Part shown: positions 1 through 6,922 of the stretch, one piece after another
How positions within the stretch are numbered: position 1 is the stretch's first letter
Layout: every line of letters begins with the position of its first letter
DNA from: Clostridiales bacterium
GTDB lineage: Bacteria; Bacillota; Clostridia; Lachnospirales; Lachnospiraceae
Length of the DNA: 35,136 nucleotides
Assembly: GCA_021203005.1 (NCBI GenBank)
Contig: JAJQCB010000021.1
Span: 1-35,136, forward strand
Direction of reading: 5' to 3'
Made by a program: the position numbers and the translations under genes
Notes under the pieces: generated by a model
Database searches by the model: none
What the model was told of the DNA's origin: nothing
What the model saw: only the letters and a program-made list of their open reading frames with translations

Positions 1-42
1 CATTTGCAGGGAACCCCGATTACATCTTTCAGTATGGGAGTT

Positions 43-54
43 CTGAATAGTTAC
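43..54. repeat. 12-bp sequence repeated inverted at the other end of the window
   Basis: CTGAATAGTTAC lies here, and its exact reverse complement lies at 35083-35094. Similarity continues weakly outward (GGG.GTT here against GGGGTA on the reverse complement of the right copy). The two copies bracket every gene in the window, so they could be element ends or a scattered repeat. A 12-bp inverted match is expected by chance many times in 35 kb; only the placement is suggestive. The rest of 1-150 holds no gene, and I see no convincing terminator after the stop codon at 151. Confidence 0.25.
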
Positions 55-150
55 ATAAATTTTAATAAAGAAGCTGTCAACAGTTGGTTTTATTATATCA
101 TAGAATCTTCATATAAGCCATCATAAAACACTTTCAGCCTCTTCGTTTAT

Positions 151-1554
151 CTAATGTTGTTCCGCATTCTCCGCCCATATCTGCCGACCGATCGAGCCAT
201 TCGCAGCTTCCTCCGGTACGATTTTGATCACGATATTTTCGATATCGCCTGACAGTGTTACCCTCCGACCCTTGTATCTGCCTATATTACGGTCATATAC
301 GGTTGCCGCGGTAATTGCTTCCCTCACGGCATCCTTGACGCCTCTGGCACCATAATTGCTATGCTGTTCCTTAAACTGAACCATTAATTCTTCATCCATG
401 TGCTCCAGTTCCATCTCGTAGTTCTGAAGTTCCTCCACAACAAATTTGCTGACGATATCAGTAAGGGCATCTGCAGGTAGTTCACGAAACGCCAGACAAT
501 TCGTGATCTTGCCGGCAATTTCCGGATGGCCGCAGGCTCTGGCCAGTGTGTTCCTGCAGATTTCCTTCTTTCGAAAGGCAGAGGCTTCATCATAAGCTTT
601 CATATCTACCGCAATATTGCTTGTAATGATAAAGATCACATGACTCAGATCAATATCAGAAGAATTATCCGCCAGATGAACCACTCCACTGGAAAAGCAT
701 TCCATCAATCCGGTATAAATGCGGTCTGTTGCCTTCTCAATTTCATCCATGAGATATACCTGGTATGGATTGGAACGCACGGGTTCGAACACTGTAGGAT
801 CCTTATAGCCTACATATGAAGGCGGAGAACCAAAAAATCTGTTCACCGAATGTTCACCAATAAATTCGTTGAGCGCAATCTGGTGAAAGCCATAAGTCTG
901 CCCTGTCAGCTTTTCTAAAATTTTTGGCAGAGCCTTGCCAACCTCTGTTTTTCCTACTCCGGTCGGTCCAAAGAGAACGATAACCTCAACCTCTGGCTGT
1001 TTTCTGCGGAGATTTGCCGAAATCAGTTCACTGATCTTTTTGATAGCCTCATCCTGGCCGTAGATACCACGCATTAATTCCGCAGCAAGTTCATCCGGCC
1101 AGACAGTTTTTGTCCTTTTTTTCTGTTCAAGTTTCCGAACTTTGTCCTTCTCTACGATTCCCTTTTGCTCAATCATATATGACCTTGCAGGCACTTTATC
1201 TCTATGTGAAAAGTCTTTTTCATCAGGACTTTCACGAAGAAACTTCTCTTCTTCCTTCACATTGTAATTCCATACCTGCTCTGTGTTGCAAATAGTTACT
1301 GTTCCTCCATCCTCTTCCGGCTTGAATTCGATGATCATATCAACTTGAATATTCTGCGGCAATCTGACACATCCTGCGGCAACGCAAGTTTTGTCGGCAA
1401 AGTTAATATGATAAATCTCCATATCTTTTTTCCCATTGATACCCCCGAGCATTTTCTTCAGCCCGCTTTTTCCGTTCATCCGGATGACAGGAGTTATATG
1501 AACACGGTCACCATCAAAGCCAATTACAATATAGTCCTTGTCAGTATACCTCAT
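151..1554 (-). CDS. ClpB/ClpA-type AAA+ unfoldase, single ATPase domain
   Basis: 467 residues. This AAA+ ATPase of the Clp/Hsp100 C-terminal (AAA_2) type probably unfolds or remodels proteins. Visible motifs: Walker A GPTGVGKT at about 196-203, aromatic pore loop YVGY at 247-250, Walker B YLMDE at 267-271, sensor 1 TSN at 311-313 and sensor 2 GARG at 402-405. Residues 1-150 form a separate domain I do not recognise; there is no Clp N-domain and no D1 ring. Where ClpB has its arginine finger (PEFLNRID), this protein has PEIAGKIT, with lysine in place of arginine. I see no ClpP-binding loop. Start: GGAGG six bases before the ATG. It is the last gene of unit 4, 124 bases after the YARHG gene. 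The family call is firm; the role with the E1/E2/JAB enzymes is inferred. Confidence 0.85.
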   Translation of the reverse strand: MRYTDKDYIVIGFDGDRVHITPVIRMNGKSGLKKMLGGINGKKDMEIYHINFADKTCVAAGCVRLPQNIQVDMIIEFKPEEDGGTVTICNTEQVWNYNVKEEEKFLRESPDEKDFSHRDKVPARSYMIEQKGIVEKDKVRKLEQKKRTKTVWPDELAAELMRGIYGQDEAIKKISELISANLRRKQPEVEVIVLFGPTGVGKTEVGKALPKILEKLTGQTYGFHQIALNEFIGEHSVNRFFGSPPSYVGYKDPTVFEPVRSNPYQVYLMDEIEKATDRIYTGLMECFSSGVVHLADNSSDIDLSHVIFIITSNIAVDMKAYDEASAFRKKEICRNTLARACGHPEIAGKITNCLAFRELPADALTDIVSKFVVEELQNYEMELEHMDEELMVQFKEQHSNYGARGVKDAVREAITAATVYDRNIGRYKGRRVTLSGDIENIVIKIVPEEAANGSIGRQIWAENAEQH

Positions 1555-1678
1555 GCAATATCCTCCGTTCGTTTTGATAAGTCTACTCTATCAGGCAGCA
1601 GATATTTCATCATCTGCATACTTAAGCAACAGTTGAAACAGCCATCAAAATCCCGTTTCCTTGTCATACTGACTGCAT

Positions 1679-2320
1679 CTACAGATATTCACAGAGCAGT
1701 TTTACATTTGTCCTTTCGAACTCATTGAATTCTCTTACGATTTCCTCATCCGTCTTTCCGGATATGGGGTCATACCAGTCCTGCTCGCTGAAATAATTAA
1801 TATTCTCCTGTGTATGAAACTCACGTCCATGTCTGGCATAGATTCCATTGATGATCAGCTGTATTTCATCATGACTATAGTTTTCAATATCTGATGCCTC
1901 CAGACACCGTTCGGCACTTTCCTGCATCAGATATGCCACAGAAACTGAACGCTCTTTTAAAACGGCTGCTTCTGCCACAACGGTATCTGTCTCCCGATTT
2001 TCCACCATATCAGATACCTCCTGTGCCTGCTGCGCCTTCATATAATTCGTTATGGCCTGCTCTTCCAAAGAAACATGGGAACAATTATAGATAAATGCCC
2101 CGATAAACGACACAATCACAGCGCTGGCAATGACAGCCTTCCATGAAAATCCAGTGTGGACTGTAGCGCTTACTGTACTGGTTGTATTCATTGGATTTGC
2201 TATCGCCTGATCGATCTGGGCTCTTCGGTCTGCCTCTTCCTGTGAGACATTGTCCAGCATAGTCCTCCCTGTCCGGTCGTCTTTATAATATCGTTTTCCA
2301 TTGATCAAAACGTAACTCAT
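1679..2320 (-). CDS. Single-pass membrane protein with C-terminal YARHG domain
   Basis: 213 residues. The N-terminal about 58 residues are polar and cytosolic-looking (starting MSYVLINGKRYYKDD). A single transmembrane helix spans about 60-78, followed by a linker of about 70 residues and a C-terminal YARHG domain (about 150-213) with the defining IYARHG motif at 160-165, then FHTQENINYF and DWYDP. YARHG domains are usually extracellular and of unknown function, often on lipoproteins or membrane-anchored proteins of Firmicutes. The start codon overlaps the stop of the E1-like gene (ATGA), with GGAGG inside that gene, so the two are translationally coupled. I infer that it presents a sensor or wall-contacting domain outside while the conjugation enzymes act inside. 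The domain call is good; the function is unknown. Confidence 0.75.
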   Translation of the reverse strand: MSYVLINGKRYYKDDRTGRTMLDNVSQEEADRRAQIDQAIANPMNTTSTVSATVHTGFSWKAVIASAVIVSFIGAFIYNCSHVSLEEQAITNYMKAQQAQEVSDMVENRETDTVVAEAAVLKERSVSVAYLMQESAERCLEASDIENYSHDEIQLIINGIYARHGREFHTQENINYFSEQDWYDPISGKTDEEIVREFNEFERTNVKLLCEYL

Positions 2321-3651
2321 GTGTGATACCTCCCAGACTTTTTATGTTTTACTCCGCAGCAGGGACACGACTCATTTTTCTGCACCGGACCGGACCTCCA
2401 GGTCAGTGGCCTGCGCTCGCCCTCCTTACCAAACAGATGCATATAGGGATTGACTTCCTGAACCACCGGATAATTAAGCAGTACTGTACACTGGTTAATA
2501 TACGGAAGCAGCTTCGGCTCATAGTCTTTTTCATTCTCCATCAGAAGATCAATGGCCAGTTTTGCCTCAAAGATTGCCGTAAGCTGAATGTCCAGGTACA
2601 TCCCCGGCTGAGAATGAAGCTTCTCAAGTTCTCTCTCCGTTGCATAGAATCGTCTTCGCACTGCCTGGTTGCTGTAATCTACACCTTTATCCTCACCATA
2701 AGCGCAAGTGTAACATGCCATCCCGGAATCAGGTTTATAATAAAAAATCTCACCCGTACTCGCCTTCGGCCCACATCCGGCATCGACCATCGGGATATGA
2801 TATCTGTCCGCCAGCTCATTACAGACATATCCGCAATGACGATTATCTGCACAACTGAGGATAATGGAATCCTTCCCAATAAGCTTATCAAGTTCAGCAG
2901 GATCAACATGCTGAATCAGATCTCTGAAAGTATAGACTTTACAGTATGGATTGATGTCTGCAGCTCTTTCTGCAAAACAATCAACTTTATATCGCCCAAC
3001 ATCATGGATACCGCACTCATGACGACATACATTGTGATAGGCAAAAATGTCATCGTCTGCGACGATCAGCAAACCAATTCCCGCTCTTACCAGTTCCAGA
3101 CCGGCCTTAAATCCCCCAGATCCGATGCCCGAGATAATTGCCTGTTTTGCTGTCATCCTGTCCTTTTCTACAATCCCAGCGTTTCTGGAAAAAGCATCCT
3201 GCTGACAGGAGTAAAACTCGATATGGATTTCTGCCACCGCATTATCTCTCATGGAGATTTCCGCCTGATCATCGTTCCAGATAATAGAAATGTCAAACTT
3301 GTCAACGATTCCTCTTTCCATATGTTCTTTTCTGATCGCAGCGCCTAATGCTTTTACATCCGTTCTGACGCTATAAAGTTCCTCCGGGACGATATTATAG
3401 ATTTTGGTTTCCGGGTGATAGTACCCCTTCAGTTCTCCCTCGTAACGCTGTTTTCTGTAATCTTCTGGAATCATGACCGTGTATGGCCTGAGTATCTCCT
3501 GCATCTTTTCAAAGTCCGAGAAAGCCTCCTCAAACGCACTGTTTTCTTCCGTATTATCTACGAAATTGTCTCCACTTGACGTCCTGTTAACGGATTCTGC
3601 TTCTGCAGATACCATTGCTACCTGCATGATTTTTTCTGCTCTGTTGTCCAT
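2317..3651 (-). CDS. ThiF/E1-like adenylyltransferase of a ubiquitin-like pathway
   Basis: 444 residues. E1/ThiF enzymes adenylate the C-terminus of a small modifier and pass it to a cysteine. Residues 1-165 are a poorly recognisable N-terminal domain. The Rossmann core starts with SGIGSGG at 174-180 and continues with DDD (199-201), N207, R210-H211 and VGRYK (218-222), matching the D..N..R..G.K signature of ThiF. Four cysteines, C313-x2-C316 (CYTC) and C429-x2-C432 (CPCC), should make the usual zinc knuckle. The closest conserved cysteine for thioester transfer is not obvious to me. I chose the ATG at 3651 because GGAGG precedes it by about 11-12 bases. Its first 34 bases overlap the JAB gene, and its stop overlaps the next start. 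The neighbouring E2-like and JAB genes make a protein-modification role more likely than thiamin or cofactor sulfur transfer. Confidence 0.88.
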   Translation of the reverse strand: MDNRAEKIMQVAMVSAEAESVNRTSSGDNFVDNTEENSAFEEAFSDFEKMQEILRPYTVMIPEDYRKQRYEGELKGYYHPETKIYNIVPEELYSVRTDVKALGAAIRKEHMERGIVDKFDISIIWNDDQAEISMRDNAVAEIHIEFYSCQQDAFSRNAGIVEKDRMTAKQAIISGIGSGGFKAGLELVRAGIGLLIVADDDIFAYHNVCRHECGIHDVGRYKVDCFAERAADINPYCKVYTFRDLIQHVDPAELDKLIGKDSIILSCADNRHCGYVCNELADRYHIPMVDAGCGPKASTGEIFYYKPDSGMACYTCAYGEDKGVDYSNQAVRRRFYATERELEKLHSQPGMYLDIQLTAIFEAKLAIDLLMENEKDYEPKLLPYINQCTVLLNYPVVQEVNPYMHLFGKEGERRPLTWRSGPVQKNESCPCCGVKHKKSGRYHT

Positions 3652-4304
3652 AGTTTTTCTCTCCTCCCGATGCCCCTTAACAGTCCAACGAATTTTGAAC
3701 ATATCGATCCTTTTGCTTCGCTTTCTTCAGTCGGTCTGCACCAGGTTTTTCTGAATCCCTTAAGTGTGACCTCATTGCGCTCTACGGTTTCTTTGAGTTT
3801 ATGCAGGTCAATACGCGGCATAGCTGTCCTGACCGCTTTATCATTAATTTCATAACCGGCTTCCGTCTCACCTCCGTCCTCATCGATATACCAGAACCTG
3901 ATCCTGAACTCAGGATCAATAAAGAGGAGTCCGTTTACCACACCGCCATACTGTTGTGCCAGTTTGATATTTGCCGGACGATCGCCTGCGCTGAAGCGCA
4001 GGCAACCATCCGGATGTCTGTGAACCTGTGACACGGTCAGTTGGCCATTCGAGAAATCATAATATTCGGAAAGCCTGGTGGCCAGATGATCTGCATACGC
4101 ATGATCCTTCTCACACATGGTCGGCGTATAAGTAGCATTGATTCCGCTATCCGCCACCATGTCGAAGTAAAAGTCATTACCGATACGAATCCCTGGCATC
4201 TGGATAATACTCTCATTCCCGGGATGCCTGCCCGCTTCGAGCAGCATCCCCCTATATGTATTATGGGTAATATAAACATGATACTTTTCTTTACACCGAA
4301 ACAT
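3618..4304 (-). CDS. JAMM/JAB (Mov34-type) isopeptidase
   Basis: 228 residues. JAMM proteases are zinc enzymes that remove ubiquitin-like modifiers or trim their precursors. The signature H-x-H-P...S-x-x-D is present: HRHP at 95-98 and SAGD at 105-108, so the zinc ligands would be H95, H97 and D108. E23 could be the general-base glutamate near the N-terminus. After the core (to about 150) is a basic C-terminal extension of about 75 residues rich in K and R. Start: the ATG at 4304 has GGAGG six bases ahead; a longer open frame upstream lacks a good site. It sits between E2-like and E1-like genes, overlapping the latter by 34 bases, the order typical of prokaryotic ubiquitin-like operons. The catalytic assignment is firm; the substrate is unknown. 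Confidence 0.82.
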   Translation of the reverse strand: MFRCKEKYHVYITHNTYRGMLLEAGRHPGNESIIQMPGIRIGNDFYFDMVADSGINATYTPTMCEKDHAYADHLATRLSEYYDFSNGQLTVSQVHRHPDGCLRFSAGDRPANIKLAQQYGGVVNGLLFIDPEFRIRFWYIDEDGGETEAGYEINDKAVRTAMPRIDLHKLKETVERNEVTLKGFRKTWCRPTEESEAKGSICSKFVGLLRGIGRREKLWTTEQKKSCR

Positions 4305-4315
4305 AGGTACCTCCG

Positions 4316-4768
4316 TTATCTGTCTCGATCTACGCCGGTCTTCTCCCATACACAATATACGTCAATCCAGCGGAGCACTCTGGTCATAGCCGTATAGCCA
4401 TTAACCGAAGCCGGATCCGTGGATCTTACCTGACAGATATATGGCAGTCCCATCGCGGAATCAGAGATCAGATGATGGAACCCCGGCTTCAGCTTTGTCA
4501 TAGGATACACTTTGATTGACCCACCAAAGAGACCGTCAGCATCCCTTCCCGGATGGTCGTGCTCATATACAACATGGAATATAAACGTTCTCCAACGTTG
4601 ATCCGGTGCCGGCTTAACCGGCAGCGTCACATCCACGCAGAATCTATGTTTATTGTCATAAATAAACATCATCTTCATATTCGGATGGTTATATTCACGC
4701 ATAAATCTCAGGAAGGCATCCTTTTCAAATCTCAGCAGTGCGCCGTTCTCTTTTTCGTACCAGTACAT
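4316..4768 (-). CDS. E2-like conjugating protein (prokaryotic E2 family)
   Basis: 150 residues. The fold signs are a beta-rich middle (residues 33-90: MMFIYDN..FCVDVTLP..RTFIFHVVYEHDHP), a VYP segment at 87-89, then HHL and GLPYICQV around C112, and an aromatic C-terminal helix with W134 and W141. That order, beta-meander, YP, cysteine after a short loop, then helices, is what E2 folds and their prokaryotic relatives show; C112 is the candidate thioester cysteine. Sequence similarity to eukaryotic E2s is too weak to see by eye, so much of the confidence comes from its place directly before JAB and E1 genes. Start: GAGGAGG seven bases before the ATG, and a 12-base gap to the gene before. It might instead be a non-catalytic RWD/E2-like scaffold. 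Confidence 0.6.
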   Translation of the reverse strand: MYWYEKENGALLRFEKDAFLRFMREYNHPNMKMMFIYDNKHRFCVDVTLPVKPAPDQRWRTFIFHVVYEHDHPGRDADGLFGGSIKVYPMTKLKPGFHHLISDSAMGLPYICQVRSTDPASVNGYTAMTRVLRWIDVYCVWEKTGVDRDR

Positions 4769-4780
4769 TCCAGCCCCTCC

Positions 4781-5026
4781 TCAACAGGCGTAATTCTTCT
4801 CAGGTGCGGTATTGATCACCGGGGTGTTGGAATTCTCTGCCTGACTGGCCGGCACCACCTCACCATTGCGAAATACAAACGCCTCAACGTCCGCCATCCC
4901 GTTGGCCTGATCCTCCAGCTGGCCATAGTTTTTACTTTTACTGGTTCTGATCATATCCATATGCTTCTCCTCCTTGTCACAAACCATATGATCCTTAAAG
5001 TTGCGATTCACTACCATTTTATCCAT
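4781..5026 (-). CDS. Small soluble protein next to E2; possible modifier or substrate
   Basis: 81 residues, unrecognised. It has a basic, charged N-terminal third, a middle VEAFVFRNGEVV that could form a beta hairpin, and a flexible tail rich in N, T, S and P ending in EKNYAC. It lies between the membrane-protein genes and the E2-like gene, where prokaryotic ubiquitin-like operons often keep their modifier. There is no C-terminal di-glycine and no clear beta-grasp pattern, so calling it a modifier would be speculative. There are two in-frame starts with full Shine-Dalgarno sites: the ATG at 5026 (AAGGAGG, seven bases) and the ATG at 4960 (AAGGAGG, eight bases), the second giving 59 residues. 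Either or both could be used. It certainly looks translated; its function is open. Confidence 0.65.
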   Translation of the reverse strand: MDKMVVNRNFKDHMVCDKEEKHMDMIRTSKSKNYGQLEDQANGMADVEAFVFRNGEVVPASQAENSNTPVINTAPEKNYAC

Positions 5027-5040
5027 TTGTAATCCTCCTT

Positions 5041-5259
5041 CTATCTAAATAAAGACCTGGTTAAGTAACCTATGGTAAATACCATAATCACGATCGGTAT
5101 AATCGCGTTGATCCATGCCCAGGTGTTGTTGGCAAATGCCGTCACGATAAACTCTTTATACCTGACACAGCTGACAACTACCAGCAATGCACCTACTATA
5201 ATCCAACCGATGAGGAACCGTTTAATCACCGTCCACACGGTTACTGCCTGATCATCCAT
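5041..5259 (-). CDS. Small two-helix membrane protein
   Basis: 72 residues. It has two hydrophobic helices, about 15-32 (FLIGWIIVGALLVVVSCV) and about 47-66 (TWAWINAIIPIVIMVFTIGY), with a short charged loop (RYKE) between and a basic C-terminus (RSLFR). I chose the ATG at 5259 because GGAGG stands ten bases ahead, overlapping the end of the preceding membrane gene. The longer open frame to 5463 would run through that gene in another frame and is rejected. With its neighbour it forms a pair of tiny membrane proteins directly after the two VirD4-like genes, so it may anchor that ATPase pair, as small membrane partners do in secretion systems. No family recognised. Confidence 0.7.
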   Translation of the reverse strand: MDDQAVTVWTVIKRFLIGWIIVGALLVVVSCVRYKEFIVTAFANNTWAWINAIIPIVIMVFTIGYLTRSLFR

Positions 5260-5264
5260 ATCTG

Positions 5265-5543
5265 TCACCACCTCCAAAAGCTTCTGTGCAGTTTCCACCT
5301 TATCCGCACAACAAAACAAACAACCGCCAGTATTGCAACCAGGATCAGGAAACCAGACGATAACAGATTTGCCATAAAAATGGCGATTCGCGCTGTCACT
5401 GCCCCAAAATTGGCAATGATACCGATTGCTGCCAGCACAGATATCGTGGAGCAGATGATCCATGTGAGCGTCACGCCCGACATAGTCCTGACTCCTGTCC
5501 CACGGTAGCTTTCCTGTTCAAAGATGTTTTCTGTACGTCTCAT
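5265..5543 (-). CDS. Small two-helix membrane protein
   Basis: 92 residues. Polar N-terminus of about 22 residues, two hydrophobic helices (about 25-46, LTWIICSTISVLAAIGIIAN, and about 52-80, ARIAIFMANLL..GFLILVAILAVVCFVV), then a basic aromatic tail (RIRWKLHRSFWRW). The start overlaps the stop of the gene before (ATGA) and is preceded by AAGGAGG ten bases upstream, so translation is coupled to the VirD4-like pseudo-ATPase. The next membrane gene begins six bases after its stop. No family recognised; a structural membrane partner of the ATPases is the simplest reading. Confidence 0.72.
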   Translation of the reverse strand: MRRTENIFEQESYRGTGVRTMSGVTLTWIICSTISVLAAIGIIANFGAVTARIAIFMANLLSSGFLILVAILAVVCFVVRIRWKLHRSFWRW

Positions 5544-6814
5544 ATGCGTTCCACCTCCTTCGGTCCTGTATCCGTATATGGTGTCATTACCGGACTTCCT
5601 GCCACTGCCGGCAGGAAATCCGATGTGTGAATTAGAAAGACATTGGTATTCGCCGTAGTCTTAACAGCAAGGTAATTAGATGTTCTGCCGAAGATACCCG
5701 CTTTCGCATACATGTCCTGACTCCGAACGCGCAGACATTCTTCTGTCTGGCTCTGCCAATGAACAGCATGCTTAAATGATACGAAGATATGCGGGGTATT
5801 TCCTGCAACCGGTACCGGATAATGGTACTGATAAGTCCCAAACAGAGCCCGGGAAAGATCATCGGTCACAGCAGGTGTCCCATGATGGAAAAGAACCACA
5901 TTCGGAAAATCCAGTTCTGCATTTCCATGCATCATCGCTTTTATATTCTGTGATACCATCATCAATTCGATCCTGCTCTGGCGCCGGACTTGCATGAGAT
6001 ATTGCATCAGTTCATCGTTTTCATCCGTAAACTCCATCTCATCAAGGATAATCCGGACTCGCGGCACACGCCTAAGGGTATGGAAGATTTCTTCTTTCAG
6101 ATAGGAGTTAAAAATACGCTGATTGCCGGAACACACATACATAACCATTCCTGCCACATTTCCTTTTGCTCCCGTCTGAAAATTATACTTTGTGTCGCTT
6201 CCTGACGTATATATGTCTTCAAATATCTCCTCAAGGCGTTCGAACACTCTTCGAAGCACGATACCCGACTCATGATTTGCCCGAATATTATCGGCAATCA
6301 CATTGGAAAGGCCTGACTGCAGGGCAAATTCAGAGATAAAATCATCGTCCTCATTCAAAAGCTTTACAATGGCCGGTAAAGATACCGGATATTTTGCTGC
6401 CACCACGTTCAACACTGCCGCAGCATAAATCATGACCGAGTCTGTCAGAATGCCATATCCCATCTCTTCTGCTGTCATACAGACAAAGCGAAGCATCTGC
6501 TGTGCGGACATCCCGTAAAAAGGATGATAGTTCCTGTCCGCAGGGTATGATATCATGACGCAATTGATCTCTTGCGAATCTCTTTTCTGCCGGATGGCCG
6601 ACATCAGATCCAGATGACTGGTCAGGAGAATTGTCGGCATATCACTTCTTTCCAGGCCGCTGCGAAACAGGTCGAGCACCATCTCCCTGTTCCTCGCCTC
6701 ACCTCCGGTAATTAAAAGGTCTCCCTGAATCTTTCTGAAAAAGGAGGCGCTGTCTACACGTCCTTCCAGCACATGTCTTGCTGCATTCAATCGTGTACAC
6801 TCGTTCATGATCAT
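5540..6814 (-). CDS. VirD4/TraG-like protein lacking a Walker A motif
   Basis: 424 residues. The general plan follows VirD4/TraG or HerA ATPases: a first strand and loop GDLLITGGEARNRE at about 31-44 where a P-loop should be, an all-helical insertion in the middle, and a Walker-B-like RVRIILDEME at 252-261 followed by RRQSRIELMMVSQNIKAM, the helix-strand-Q pattern of sensor 1 in TraG proteins. The P-loop position has GGEARNRE instead of GxxGxGK[ST], so ATP hydrolysis is unlikely. It directly follows a complete VirD4-like ATPase, after 108 bases in which I see no convincing gene, and may be its regulatory partner in a mixed ring. Start uncertain: ATG at 6814 or 6808, neither with a clear Shine-Dalgarno, so it may be made in smaller amounts. 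Its stop overlaps the next gene. Confidence 0.68.
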   Translation of the reverse strand: MIMNECTRLNAARHVLEGRVDSASFFRKIQGDLLITGGEARNREMVLDLFRSGLERSDMPTILLTSHLDLMSAIRQKRDSQEINCVMISYPADRNYHPFYGMSAQQMLRFVCMTAEEMGYGILTDSVMIYAAAVLNVVAAKYPVSLPAIVKLLNEDDDFISEFALQSGLSNVIADNIRANHESGIVLRRVFERLEEIFEDIYTSGSDTKYNFQTGAKGNVAGMVMYVCSGNQRIFNSYLKEEIFHTLRRVPRVRIILDEMEFTDENDELMQYLMQVRRQSRIELMMVSQNIKAMMHGNAELDFPNVVLFHHGTPAVTDDLSRALFGTYQYHYPVPVAGNTPHIFVSFKHAVHWQSQTEECLRVRSQDMYAKAGIFGRTSNYLAVKTTANTNVFLIHTSDFLPAVAGSPVMTPYTDTGPKEVERI

Positions 6815-6922
6815 TCTTTTATTACTTATAAAATCACCTGTCCCTTTCCGCCTGGATCTTCCGCAATTCTGATTTCCTGGCGCCCAGCAGTATCAATACC
6901 TCGAAGGGTTCTTCTTATTCCA

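Noticed and set aside
2323-3348. Long plus-strand open frame opposite the E1-like gene (341 codons)
   Set aside because: It lies antisense to a gene with clear ThiF motifs, has no ribosome site and its translation shows no family pattern.
5041-5463. Longer form (140 codons) of the 72-residue membrane protein
   Set aside because: The extra N-terminal part is the preceding membrane gene read in another frame, and the good ribosome site points to 5259.
6815-6922. Small gene between the two VirD4-like genes
   Set aside because: A frame of about 20-25 codons (EEPFEVLILLGARKSEL...) exists, but it has only a TTG start and a stop close before it; support is too thin.
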